A stretch of DNA of 8,426 bases, taken from Planctomicrobium piriforme (GTDB lineage Bacteria; Planctomycetota; Planctomycetia; Pirellulales; PNKZ01). Below, in pieces: positions 1-6,073 of the stretch. The stretch's first letter is position 1, and each line of letters starts with the position of its first letter. The stretch covers positions 1-8,426 of the forward strand of contig CAMCTH010000175.1 in assembly GCA_945877965.1 (NCBI GenBank), written 5' to 3'. The notes under the pieces are model-generated. The model was not told where the DNA came from, searched no databases, and saw only the letters and a list, made by a program, of their open reading frames with translations. The position numbers and the translations under genes are program-made.

Positions 1-1293
1 GACCGGATTCGCTCGGTCGGCGTCGACACCTGGGGCGTCGACTTCGCGTTGCTGGGGCGCGACGACGTGCTGCTCGGCAATCCGGTCTCCTATCGCGATC
101 GCCGGAGCGACGGCCAGATGGACCGCGCGATCGCGCAGCTCGGTCGCGAGGCGATCTTCGCGCACACCGGCCTGCAGTTCATGTCGATCAACACGCTCTA
201 TCAGTTCATGGCGTTGCGCGCCCAGAACTCGCCCTGGCTCGAAGGGGCGAAAACGTTCTTGATGATCCCCGACCTGTTCCACTGGCTCTTGAGCGGTGCG
301 AAGGTCAACGAGGTGACGAACGCCACGACGACGCAATTCTTCAATCCGGTCCGCCGCAACTGGTCGACCGAACTGCTGCAGCAACTCGACCTGCCGACGA
401 ACTTGTTTGCGACGCTCGCCGAGCCGGGGACGAATCTCGGCAAGTTGCGCGCGAGCGTCGTTGCGGAGACGGGCTTGAGCGGCGTCGACGTCGTGTTGCC
501 CGGTACCCACGATACGGCCAGCGCCGTGCTCGCCGTTCCCGCCGAGAGTAAGCCCGGCGCGCGGCCCGACTGGTGCTACATCTCCAGCGGCACTTGGTCG
601 TTGATCGGCGTCGAGACGCCGGCCCCGGTCATGTCGCCGCTTTGCTTGGAGCAAACGTTTACGAACGAAGGAGGCGTCGGCGGCACCGTGCGTCTGTTGA
701 AGAACATCACGGGCTTGTGGCTGATTCAAGAGTGTCGCCGCATTTGGGCACAGTCGAGTCCAACGGCGGCCGAAGGGGATTTTGGCTGGGAGATTCTGAC
801 GCGCCAAGCCGTGGCCGCCGCGCCGTTGCGTTCGTTTATCGATCCCGACGATGCGAGTTTCACGGCGCCGGCGAACATGCCCGAGGCGATCCAAGCGTTT
901 TGCCGCCGCACGAACCAGCCGGTGCCAGAATCGCCGGGCGAAATCGTCCGGACGGCGATCGAGAGTTTGGCGCTCAAGTATCGGACAATGTTGGAACGGT
1001 TGGAGACGCTCGTCGGCGGGCGGCTCGAAACGATTCATATCGTCGGCGGCGGGACGCAGAACAAGCAACTCTGCCAAGCGGCGGCCGACGCCTGCGTACG
1101 GCGCGTCGTCGCCGGTCCGGTCGAAGCGACGGCGATCGGCAACGTGCTGATGCAAGCGATCGCCGCCGGTGCGATCGGCGACGTCGCTCAAGCTCGCCGC
1201 ATCGTCGGCGGGAGCTTTCCCGTCGAAGAATATCAACCGCGCGACGCCGCGGCCTGGGAAGAAGCGTACTCGCGATTCGCGAAGTTGCTGTAA
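1..1293 (+). CDS. rhaB: Rhamnulokinase (FGGY carbohydrate kinase), 5' end cut by window edge
   Basis: ATP-dependent phosphorylation of L-rhamnulose to rhamnulose-1-phosphate in the cytoplasm, ahead of aldol cleavage to DHAP and lactaldehyde. The reading frame is open from base 1 and continues upstream; 430 residues are visible, whereas rhamnulokinases usually have about 480-490, so roughly 50-60 N-terminal residues with the first phosphate-binding loop are missing. The visible start reads VGVDTWGVDFALLG and then PVSYRDRR, typical of RhaB. Further signatures follow in order: TGLQFMSINTLYQF, IPDLFHWLLSG followed by NEVTNATTTQ, GTHDTASAV, ISSGTWSLIG, TGLWLIQECRRIW, and near the C-terminus IVGGGTQNKQLCQAAAD and EATAIGNVLMQA. 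The TTG at 49 is internal, not the start, because homology begins before it. The stop TAA (1291-1293) lies 8 bp from the convergent fhcB stop. The RhaB-type motifs favour rhamnulose over xylulose or glycerol, though substrate cannot be proven from sequence. Confidence 0.93.
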   Translation, partial: DRIRSVGVDTWGVDFALLGRDDVLLGNPVSYRDRRSDGQMDRAIAQLGREAIFAHTGLQFMSINTLYQFMALRAQNSPWLEGAKTFLMIPDLFHWLLSGAKVNEVTNATTTQFFNPVRRNWSTELLQQLDLPTNLFATLAEPGTNLGKLRASVVAETGLSGVDVVLPGTHDTASAVLAVPAESKPGARPDWCYISSGTWSLIGVETPAPVMSPLCLEQTFTNEGGVGGTVRLLKNITGLWLIQECRRIWAQSSPTAAEGDFGWEILTRQAVAAAPLRSFIDPDDASFTAPANMPEAIQAFCRRTNQPVPESPGEIVRTAIESLALKYRTMLERLETLVGGRLETIHIVGGGTQNKQLCQAAADACVRRVVAGPVEATAIGNVLMQAIAAGAIGDVAQARRIVGGSFPVEEYQPRDAAAWEEAYSRFAKLL

Positions 1294-1301
1294 CGCCGCG
1301 A

Positions 1302-2594
1302 TCAGGTCGACAGTCGCATCAACAATTGTTGCAGCACTTCCACGTCGCTTGGGTATTTCGACATTAGAGCCGGACGCAACGGCAACGGCACATCATCCAT
1401 GCGGTAGGCCGTCCCCGGCGTTTGCAGGCCGTAAATCGCCGTGCGAAACGCGATGTCGGCACTCGGCATTGTCGTCGGACGAAAGTCGATCGATACTGTC
1501 GGAATCGATTTTAAATGCGCGAGCGCCGCGGCGCTGAGATGCTCGCTCGGATCGACGGCGACGAGCAGGGCCGCATCGACTTCGCGTCGTTCGAGCGCCC
1601 CTTCGGCCGCGTACTCGCCGGGGTTGAATCGGGGATAACCCTCGGCCAAGTTCACAGCGAACGGGAACCCGGTCTGCCAAGTCATGACGTTCTCGGCCCC
1701 GGCATCGTTGCCGCGACCGCGGAGCGAGCGGGCCGTGAACCGCGTGTGGGCGTTGAGATCGCGCGTCAGGGCCGAGAGCGCCTCGGCGTTCAGGTAACCG
1801 CCGCGGGTCGCCGTCAGTCCGTGTCCGTACATCAGCACGCCGAAGTTGGCTCGCTGCATCCGCGTGAGCAGATCTTGCCACGCGGCGAGCGACACGCCGG
1901 TCGCCGTCTCGACTTGCTGCGCATCGAGTGCGAGGCCTTGTGCCAGCGCACGCACGGTCCAGAGCGCTTCGAAATCGCGGCCCGGTTTGATCTGCAGAAA
2001 GCAATCGGCCGCCGCGGAGCTGGCCGTCGGTTGTACGTCGATGACGACGACGTGACGATCCGTCCGACCGCCGGGCAAAAACTGCCCCGCGGGAGTGAGA
2101 TACTTTTCGAACAATCGCGGATGCGTTTCGACCGGGTTCGCGCCCCAGAAGACGATCAAATCGCCCCGATTGCGAACCTCACCGAGCGTGCAGGTCACTT
2201 CGCCGACACCGTGGAACGTCACGCCGCTCGGGCCGTGAGCATCGCCGGTCGGCAGATCGAGCAGCGCGCCGATCTTGTCGGCCACGGCCACGGCAGCCCG
2301 CTGACCGTCGGTCGTCGTCTCGCCGAGACCGTACACGAGTGGGTATTTTGCGGCGCGTAGAATCTGCGCGGCGCGATCGAGGGCGACGTCGATTTCCACC
2401 GGCTTACCGTCGACGGTCGCCGTCGGACCGGGCAGGTCGGTCTCTTGCAGCAACCACGTTTGTCCCACGGCGCAGGCTCGCTCCGCCTCGACGATTCTCC
2501 CGCCGGCGACGTGCAGCGCGACGTCGTCGCACAGGCATCCGCAGCCGGTGCAGGTCGCGTCTTCGATGATCGTTGCGTTGCTCTTCGTCATCAC
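1302..2594 (-). CDS. fhcB: Formylmethanofuran dehydrogenase subunit B homologue (Fhc complex, FhcB)
   Basis: This is a 430-residue homologue of FwdB/FmdB. In bacteria with methanopterin-linked C1 metabolism the Fhc complex (FhcABCD) releases formate from formyl-methanofuran at the end of formaldehyde oxidation. Seen here: an N-terminal cysteine cluster C15-x2-C18-x3-C22 and C41 (ATCTGCGCLCDD, then ACAVG), as for a [4Fe-4S] cluster; HGPSGVTFHGVGEVTCTLGEVRNR in pieces from about 120 to 143; FWGANPVETHPR at 149-160; RGRGND at 292-297; MTWQTGFPFAVN and YPRFNPGEY at about 304-328; and GTAYRMDDVPLPLRP near the C-terminus. In methanogen enzymes the Mo/W ligand Cys (or Sec) precedes the HGPS motif; here it is Ala119. 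That suggests a structural or non-redox role. The start is GTG 2594, with AGG nine bases upstream; ATG 2591 is the alternative. It lies 12 bp after larA on the same strand, probably in one transcript. FhcA, FhcC and FhcD are not in the window. Confidence 0.9.
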   Translation of the reverse strand: MMTKSNATIIEDATCTGCGCLCDDVALHVAGGRIVEAERACAVGQTWLLQETDLPGPTATVDGKPVEIDVALDRAAQILRAAKYPLVYGLGETTTDGQRAAVAVADKIGALLDLPTGDAHGPSGVTFHGVGEVTCTLGEVRNRGDLIVFWGANPVETHPRLFEKYLTPAGQFLPGGRTDRHVVVIDVQPTASSAAADCFLQIKPGRDFEALWTVRALAQGLALDAQQVETATGVSLAAWQDLLTRMQRANFGVLMYGHGLTATRGGYLNAEALSALTRDLNAHTRFTARSLRGRGNDAGAENVMTWQTGFPFAVNLAEGYPRFNPGEYAAEGALERREVDAALLVAVDPSEHLSAAALAHLKSIPTVSIDFRPTTMPSADIAFRTAIYGLQTPGTAYRMDDVPLPLRPALMSKYPSDVEVLQQLLMRLST

Positions 2595-2606
2595 GTCCGC
2601 ACGCCT

Positions 2607-3881
2607 TTACGCCCCAAGTTGGGCCAAAACGTACGGGCCTTTAGGAATGACGGCGACGCGGGCGTCGGGCCCGTACTCGGCCAGCGACTCGGCCAAGGCG
2701 ATCTCGACCGTCGGCGCGCTTTCGACGAACAGGCCGTCGAGCGTTTCCTTCGGCAGGCCGTGCGTGACGACTTTGATCTTTGCCTTCCGGCACGCCTTGG
2801 CCATCTCTTCGAGTTGCCATTGGTCCATGACGAAATAATCGGTCGAGAGGATTCGCTCGACGAAGGCCTGCGGCGAGGCGTTCTCTTTGAACAAACGTTG
2901 GAACTCGGGACTGCCGATCCCCTCGCTCATGCTCGCGGCGACGATGATCGTCCCCCCTTGTTTGACGATCGATAGCGCGCCGTTCATCGCTTTAACCGAC
3001 TGATAGAACGTCGTGTCGAGCGGGTATCCGGCGCTACTGGTGATGACGACGTCGACCTCTTGCGGACATTTGTCGACGACGACGCCCCGGACGAACTCGA
3101 CCCCTTCCTCAAACGCGGCGACCATGTCTCCGGCGACGAACTTGAGCGGCCGGCGCTTGGCGTCGATCACCACGTTGACGATGAAGTCGCAACCGGCGCG
3201 GCGCGCGATCCAGGTGTTCTCTTCGTGCACAGGGTTGCCGAGGAGGATGCCGTTATCGGCGTTCGGGTGTTCGAGGAACTTCGGGCCGTGCCAGATTTTG
3301 ACGGTTTCCAAAGCCGCGATCCCCGGGCAGATCAGCTTGCGTCCGCCCGAGAAACCGGCCATGAAATGGGGCTCGATCAAGCCGGTGGCGATCTTGAGAT
3401 CGGCCTCGACGTAACGCCGGTCGATCCAAATCGGCACGCCGCGCGGACTGTCGCCGAGGTAGACGTGATCGTCGAGCTGCTTGCCGAAATGGTTTTCGCA
3501 ACGATACGTCTCGGCGATCCGGCGGCCGACGAGTTCGACCATCTCTTCGCCTTCGTTCGGGCGATGCAAACCGGTCGCGACGAGGATCGTGATTTGGTCG
3601 CGCGGGATGCCCGACGCTTCGAGCGTGCGCAACACGGGCGTCAGGATCAACTCGTTGGGGACGGGGCGCGTGACGTCGCAGATCAGAATGCACGCGCTCT
3701 TGCGACCCTTCGCCAGTTCGGCGAGCGGCGGCGTGCCGAGCGGCGCGGCGAGCAGGCGATCCAAGTCGGCAACAGGCTCGGTCAGCGGCGTCGCGTCCTT
3801 GTACGACAATGTGCGTACGATCCGTTCGTCGGGCACCTCGATTTCGAGCCCGGTCTTGCCGTACTCTAATTTCACGCGCAT
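2607..3881 (-). CDS. larA: LarA-family nickel-dependent 2-hydroxyacid racemase/epimerase
   Basis: 424 residues, the normal length for LarA, the lactate racemase that carries a covalently bound nickel-pincer nucleotide and inverts the C2 hydroxyl by hydride transfer. Residues known from the Lactobacillus plantarum enzyme are present at nearly the same positions: H106 (ATGLHRP), H172 (EPHFMAGFSGG), K182 as cofactor lysine (GRKLICPG), H198 (IWHGP), R72 (DVTRP), Y293-Q294 and K297 (FYQSVK), and W355 (MDQWQ). The protein is therefore expected to be active if LarB, LarC and LarE exist elsewhere in the genome; they are not here. The LarA family also includes malate, phenyllactate and sugar-acid racemases, so lactate is a guess, made more plausible by the nearby rhamnulokinase (rhamnose gives lactaldehyde, then L-lactate). 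The ATG at 3881 has only a weak purine stretch (GGAAA) upstream. It is followed after 12 bp by fhcB. Confidence 0.88.
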   Translation of the reverse strand: MRVKLEYGKTGLEIEVPDERIVRTLSYKDATPLTEPVADLDRLLAAPLGTPPLAELAKGRKSACILICDVTRPVPNELILTPVLRTLEASGIPRDQITILVATGLHRPNEGEEMVELVGRRIAETYRCENHFGKQLDDHVYLGDSPRGVPIWIDRRYVEADLKIATGLIEPHFMAGFSGGRKLICPGIAALETVKIWHGPKFLEHPNADNGILLGNPVHEENTWIARRAGCDFIVNVVIDAKRRPLKFVAGDMVAAFEEGVEFVRGVVVDKCPQEVDVVITSSAGYPLDTTFYQSVKAMNGALSIVKQGGTIIVAASMSEGIGSPEFQRLFKENASPQAFVERILSTDYFVMDQWQLEEMAKACRKAKIKVVTHGLPKETLDGLFVESAPTVEIALAESLAEYGPDARVAVIPKGPYVLAQLGA

Positions 3882-3938
3882 GGCGGGTTTCCGGGCCGGC
3901 GATGGGAGACATGAGACCGGAGGCGAGTGGATACGAAC

Positions 3939-3970
3939 ACGCGACCCGACGTAATGACGTCGGGCCGCGT
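3939..3970 (-). terminator. Strong hairpin between the small basic protein gene and larA (terminator or 5' leader stem)
   Basis: Bases 3939-3952 and 3957-3970 form a stem of 14 pairs with a single A/C mismatch (3944 against 3965) and an AATG loop; the inner eight pairs, CCCGACGT with ACGTCGGG, are perfect. It starts 46 bp past the stop of the small basic protein gene and ends 57 bp before the larA start, where a terminator is expected. There is no real T-tract on either strand (minus strand continues GTTCGTAT), so factor-independent termination would be weak. A TACAAT on the minus strand (3979-3974) sits just before it, so the stem could instead be at the 5' end of a larA transcript and protect it. 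Confidence 0.5.
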
Positions 3971-3973
3971 TCG

Positions 3974-3979
3974 ATTGTA
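3974..3979 (-). promoter_or_regulatory. Possible -10 element for larA-fhcB (TACAAT)
   Basis: On the minus strand TACAAT matches five of six bases of the sigma70 -10 consensus, about 93 bp before the larA ATG. No convincing -35 is found at 16-18 bp (the hexamer at 17 bp is GCGATT), so this is weak. It overlaps an inverted repeat TTCGAT (3970-3975) / ATCGAA (3993-3998), 17 bp apart, which could be a regulator site. The presence of a separate promoter is inferred from the hairpin and the 134-bp gap. Confidence 0.25.
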
Positions 3980-4015
3980 CTCCAACCAGAAGATCGAATC
4001 GCTTGGGTGCGACGA

Positions 4016-4336
4016 CTACTTCTTGGCGGCGGGTTTAGCGGCCGGCTTGGCAGCGGCGGCGGCAGCAGGCTTGGCGGCGGCACCCTTGGCACCGGCGGCG
4101 GGCTTCGCGGCAGCGCCCTTGGCCGGAGCGGCGGCTTCGTCCCCTTCTTCCTTCTTCTTCTTTTTCTTCTTCAGCGAGAGGTTCGGCACGCGGACCTTCG
4201 GCAGACCGTACGGCCGCGAGATCCCTTCGGCGAACTTCTCGTCTTCCTTCAGCTTCATGATCCGCTCGACGCGGGTCATCACGCTGCGAACCCTGTTGCT
4301 TCCGGCGCGAATGCGCAAACTCTTGTCCATCGTCAT
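4016..4336 (-). CDS. Small basic protein with Lys/Ala/Pro-rich tail
   Basis: A 106-residue very basic protein. Residues 1 to about 50 (MTMDKSLRIRAG, RSVMTRVERIMKLKEDEKF, then RPYGLPKVRV) resemble the short 'small basic protein' family of Planctomycetes, Verrucomicrobia and Chlamydiae (I believe TIGR04137); its molecular role is not settled as far as I know. The second half is low complexity: seven consecutive lysines, an acidic EEGDE patch, then a tail of KGAAAKPA and KPAAKPAAKK type units like those of histone H1-like and other nucleic-acid-binding bacterial proteins. The start is ATG 4336: GGAG stands nine bases upstream, homology begins there, and the longer frame opening at 4411 would begin about 3 bp from the -10 box, at or before the expected transcript start. 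ATG 4330 (MDKSL) is an alternative. It is divergent from the sulfatase. Binding to rRNA or DNA is inference from charge. Confidence 0.75.
   Translation of the reverse strand: MTMDKSLRIRAGSNRVRSVMTRVERIMKLKEDEKFAEGISRPYGLPKVRVPNLSLKKKKKKKEEGDEAAAPAKGAAAKPAAGAKGAAAKPAAAAAAKPAAKPAAKK
4140..4172 (-). repeat. 33-bp uninterrupted polypurine tract inside the small basic protein gene
   Basis: The plus strand is pyrimidine-only from 4140 to 4172 (CTTCTTCTTC pattern), so the coding strand is pure A/G. It encodes the seven-lysine run and the following two glutamates and two-base edges. Such GAA/AAG repeats are prone to slippage and can form triplex DNA. The neighbouring 4016-4137 stretch also repeats GC-rich units encoding AAAKPA-like motifs, so the tail length may vary between strains. 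Confidence 0.8.
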
Positions 4337-4413
4337 GGCAAACATCTCCCGATAAATCGAATCCGAGACCGCGGCGGCCTCGGGTGAGGTTCCGGCGTTT
4401 TTAGGAATCAAGC

Positions 4414-4442
4414 ATTCTAGGGTCGAACCGCCGGGGCTTCAA
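4414..4442 (-). promoter_or_regulatory. Sigma70-like promoter of the small basic protein gene
   Basis: On the minus strand TTGAAG (4442-4437) is followed after exactly 17 bp by TAGAAT (4419-4414): four of six matches to the -35 and five of six to the -10 consensus with ideal spacing. The expected transcript start is near 4407, giving a leader of about 70 bases before ATG 4336, which carries a good GGAG site. This is the clearest promoter in the window and helps to decide the start of the gene. Confidence 0.65.
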
Positions 4443-4627
4443 GTCGACCTGAGCGGGTCGGGCAGGGGCAAAAAGTAGCCGGAAAACAGAGGAAACGCCG
4501 GGCTCCCGACCGTAGATTGCAGCCGATGCCGCGGGGGAGATGCCAGGGCCGCCGACGGCGGACGACGCTCTGTGCCGCGGTTCACCCCCGGTGGGAACCG
4601 GCTCAACTTACTTGAGGAAGTCCTGAG
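4443..4627 (+). promoter_or_regulatory. Upstream region and ribosome binding site of the sulfatase gene
   Basis: The region holds no gene. A clear Shine-Dalgarno GAGGAAG (4614-4620) lies 7 bases before ATG 4628 and fixes the sulfatase start. Three symmetric elements precede it: a long-range inverted repeat GGTCGGG (4456-4462) / CCCGACC (4505-4511); a short GC stem CCGCC-GAC-GGCGG (4549-4561); and CCGGT-GGGA-ACCGG (4588-4601), five perfect pairs closed by a GNRA-type loop, 12 bases before the binding site. The last could affect translation. I find no convincing -35/-10 pair for the sulfatase here. Confidence 0.5.
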
Positions 4628-6037
4628 ATGCCCCGTAAATCGATCTCTCCGACAGGCAACGAGGCGGCGATTCGGCGCGGGGCCGGCAGGTCGCGGGTCG
4701 GCCTACGACTGAGCGCGGTGCTGCTCGCGTGGTTGACGACCTTCCATCTCGTTGCCGCTGCGGAGCGACCGAACATCATCCTGATCGTGGCGGACGACTT
4801 GGGATACGGCGATCTCGGGTGCTACGGCGGCACGAAGGCGCGCACGCCGCACCTCGATCAATTGGCGCGCGAGGGTTTGCGGCTCACCGATTTTCATGCG
4901 AACGGCTCTTCATGTTCGCCGACGCGGGCCGCACTACTAACCGGACGCTATCAACAGCGGTCGGGCGTGGATTCGGCGCTGAGCGAAAAGAGTCCGGGGT
5001 TGCGGGCCGGCGAACGGACGATGGCGACCTACTTGAAAGCGGCGGGCTACGCGACCGGCGTGTTTGGCAAGTGGCACCTTGGTTCGCGTCCCGACAGTCC
5101 GGCGCTGCCGAATCGCCAGGGCTTTGACGAGTTCCGCGGCGCACGACACGGCGGGGTCGATTACACGTCACACGTCGATCGCTACGGCCGGCGCGATTGG
5201 TGGCACAACGAAGAGCCGAGCGACGAGGAAGGCTACGCGACCGAGTTGTCGACGAAGCACGCGGTCGATTTCATCGAGCGGCATCGGAGCGAGCCGTTCT
5301 TTTTGTACCTGCCGCACTTGGCGATCCACTTTCCGTGGATGACGGCCGAGGATGCGGCCTATCGCAAGCCCGGCGGCGATTACGACAACGCGACGAAAGT
5401 GGGGCCGCACAAACCGGCGGAGATCGGGGAAGTGATGCGGAAGATGATCGAGAGTCTCGACGACGGCGTCGGCCGCGTCGTCGAAACGTTGCGCAAGCTC
5501 GGTCTCGAGAAGAACACGTCGATCATCTTCACGTCCGACAACGGCGGTTATGTTCGCTACTCCGGCTTCTTCGACATCTCCTCGAACGGGGTGCTGAAAG
5601 GACAGAAGATCGGCTTGCATGAAGGGGGACATCGAGTGCCGTGCATCGCGTGGTGGCCGGGGCGAATTGCCGCAGGGACCGAGAGCGATGCGCTGACGAT
5701 GACGATGGACCTGCTACCGACGTTTCTCGATTTGGTCGACGTCGCTCCTCCGCCGAGCGGCGACCCGTGGGCGTTCGACGGAGTGAGTTTGAAACCGTTG
5801 CTGTTGCGCAACGAACCGGTGGCGGCGCGGACGTTATTCTGGCGGGCGGCCGCCGATTTTAAGGCGGTGCGGAGCGGGCCTTGGAAGCTGGTGATCGAGC
5901 ATGGCGCCGCACCGCGGCTCTACCGCCTGGATCGCGATCTGCCCGAGAAACACGACCTAGCTAGAAGCGACCCGCAACAAGTGCAAGAGTTGCTCGCCAA
6001 GCTGGCGGATTGGGAACGGCAGTTCGAGAAACCGTAG
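4628..6037 (+). CDS. Secreted formylglycine-dependent sulfatase (type I, arylsulfatase-like)
   Basis: 469 residues. It hydrolyses a sulfate ester outside the cytoplasm; the substrate is unknown, probably a sulfated glycan. The N-terminus has an arginine-rich n-region, a hydrophobic segment at about 29-43 (LSAVLLAWLTTFHLVA) and a likely signal peptidase site near A45/E46. Catalytic features: metal-binding D56-D57 (IVADDLGYGD), the formylglycine motif C96-S-P-T-R100 inside SCSPTRAALLTGRY, K148 and H150 (GKWHLG), H234 (AIHFPW), D304-N305 (TSDNGG) and K327 (KGQKIGLHEGG). The family's EGGIRVP appears as EGGHRVP. The cysteine form needs a formylglycine-generating enzyme or anaerobic maturase encoded elsewhere. 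The C-terminal subdomain ends with LYRLDRDLPEKHDLA, the usual 'ELYDLxxDPxExxNLA' region, so the gene is complete. It is monocistronic here, 36 bp from the convergent accD stop. Confidence 0.95.
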   Translation: MPRKSISPTGNEAAIRRGAGRSRVGLRLSAVLLAWLTTFHLVAAAERPNIILIVADDLGYGDLGCYGGTKARTPHLDQLAREGLRLTDFHANGSSCSPTRAALLTGRYQQRSGVDSALSEKSPGLRAGERTMATYLKAAGYATGVFGKWHLGSRPDSPALPNRQGFDEFRGARHGGVDYTSHVDRYGRRDWWHNEEPSDEEGYATELSTKHAVDFIERHRSEPFFLYLPHLAIHFPWMTAEDAAYRKPGGDYDNATKVGPHKPAEIGEVMRKMIESLDDGVGRVVETLRKLGLEKNTSIIFTSDNGGYVRYSGFFDISSNGVLKGQKIGLHEGGHRVPCIAWWPGRIAAGTESDALTMTMDLLPTFLDLVDVAPPPSGDPWAFDGVSLKPLLLRNEPVAARTLFWRAAADFKAVRSGPWKLVIEHGAAPRLYRLDRDLPEKHDLARSDPQQVQELLAKLADWERQFEKP

Positions 6038-6073
6038 TGCGGGCAACAAGCTGCGACGACCTCGCCTGCGGCG

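Noticed and set aside
573..1367. Open frame of 264 codons on plus strand overlapping rhamnulokinase
   Set aside because: Arg-rich, no recognisable domain, and fully covered by the well-supported rhamnulokinase frame; an out-of-frame shadow of GC-rich coding DNA.
1515..2360. 281-codon plus-strand frame antisense to fhcB
   Set aside because: Composition is that of an antisense shadow; fhcB on the minus strand has clear family motifs through the same bases.
3060..3869. 269-codon plus-strand frame antisense to larA
   Set aside because: Mirrors larA codons and has no domain of its own.
3253..4092. 279-codon minus-strand frame overlapping larA and the small basic protein gene
   Set aside because: Pro/Arg-rich low-complexity translation crossing the hairpin and two supported genes in another frame.
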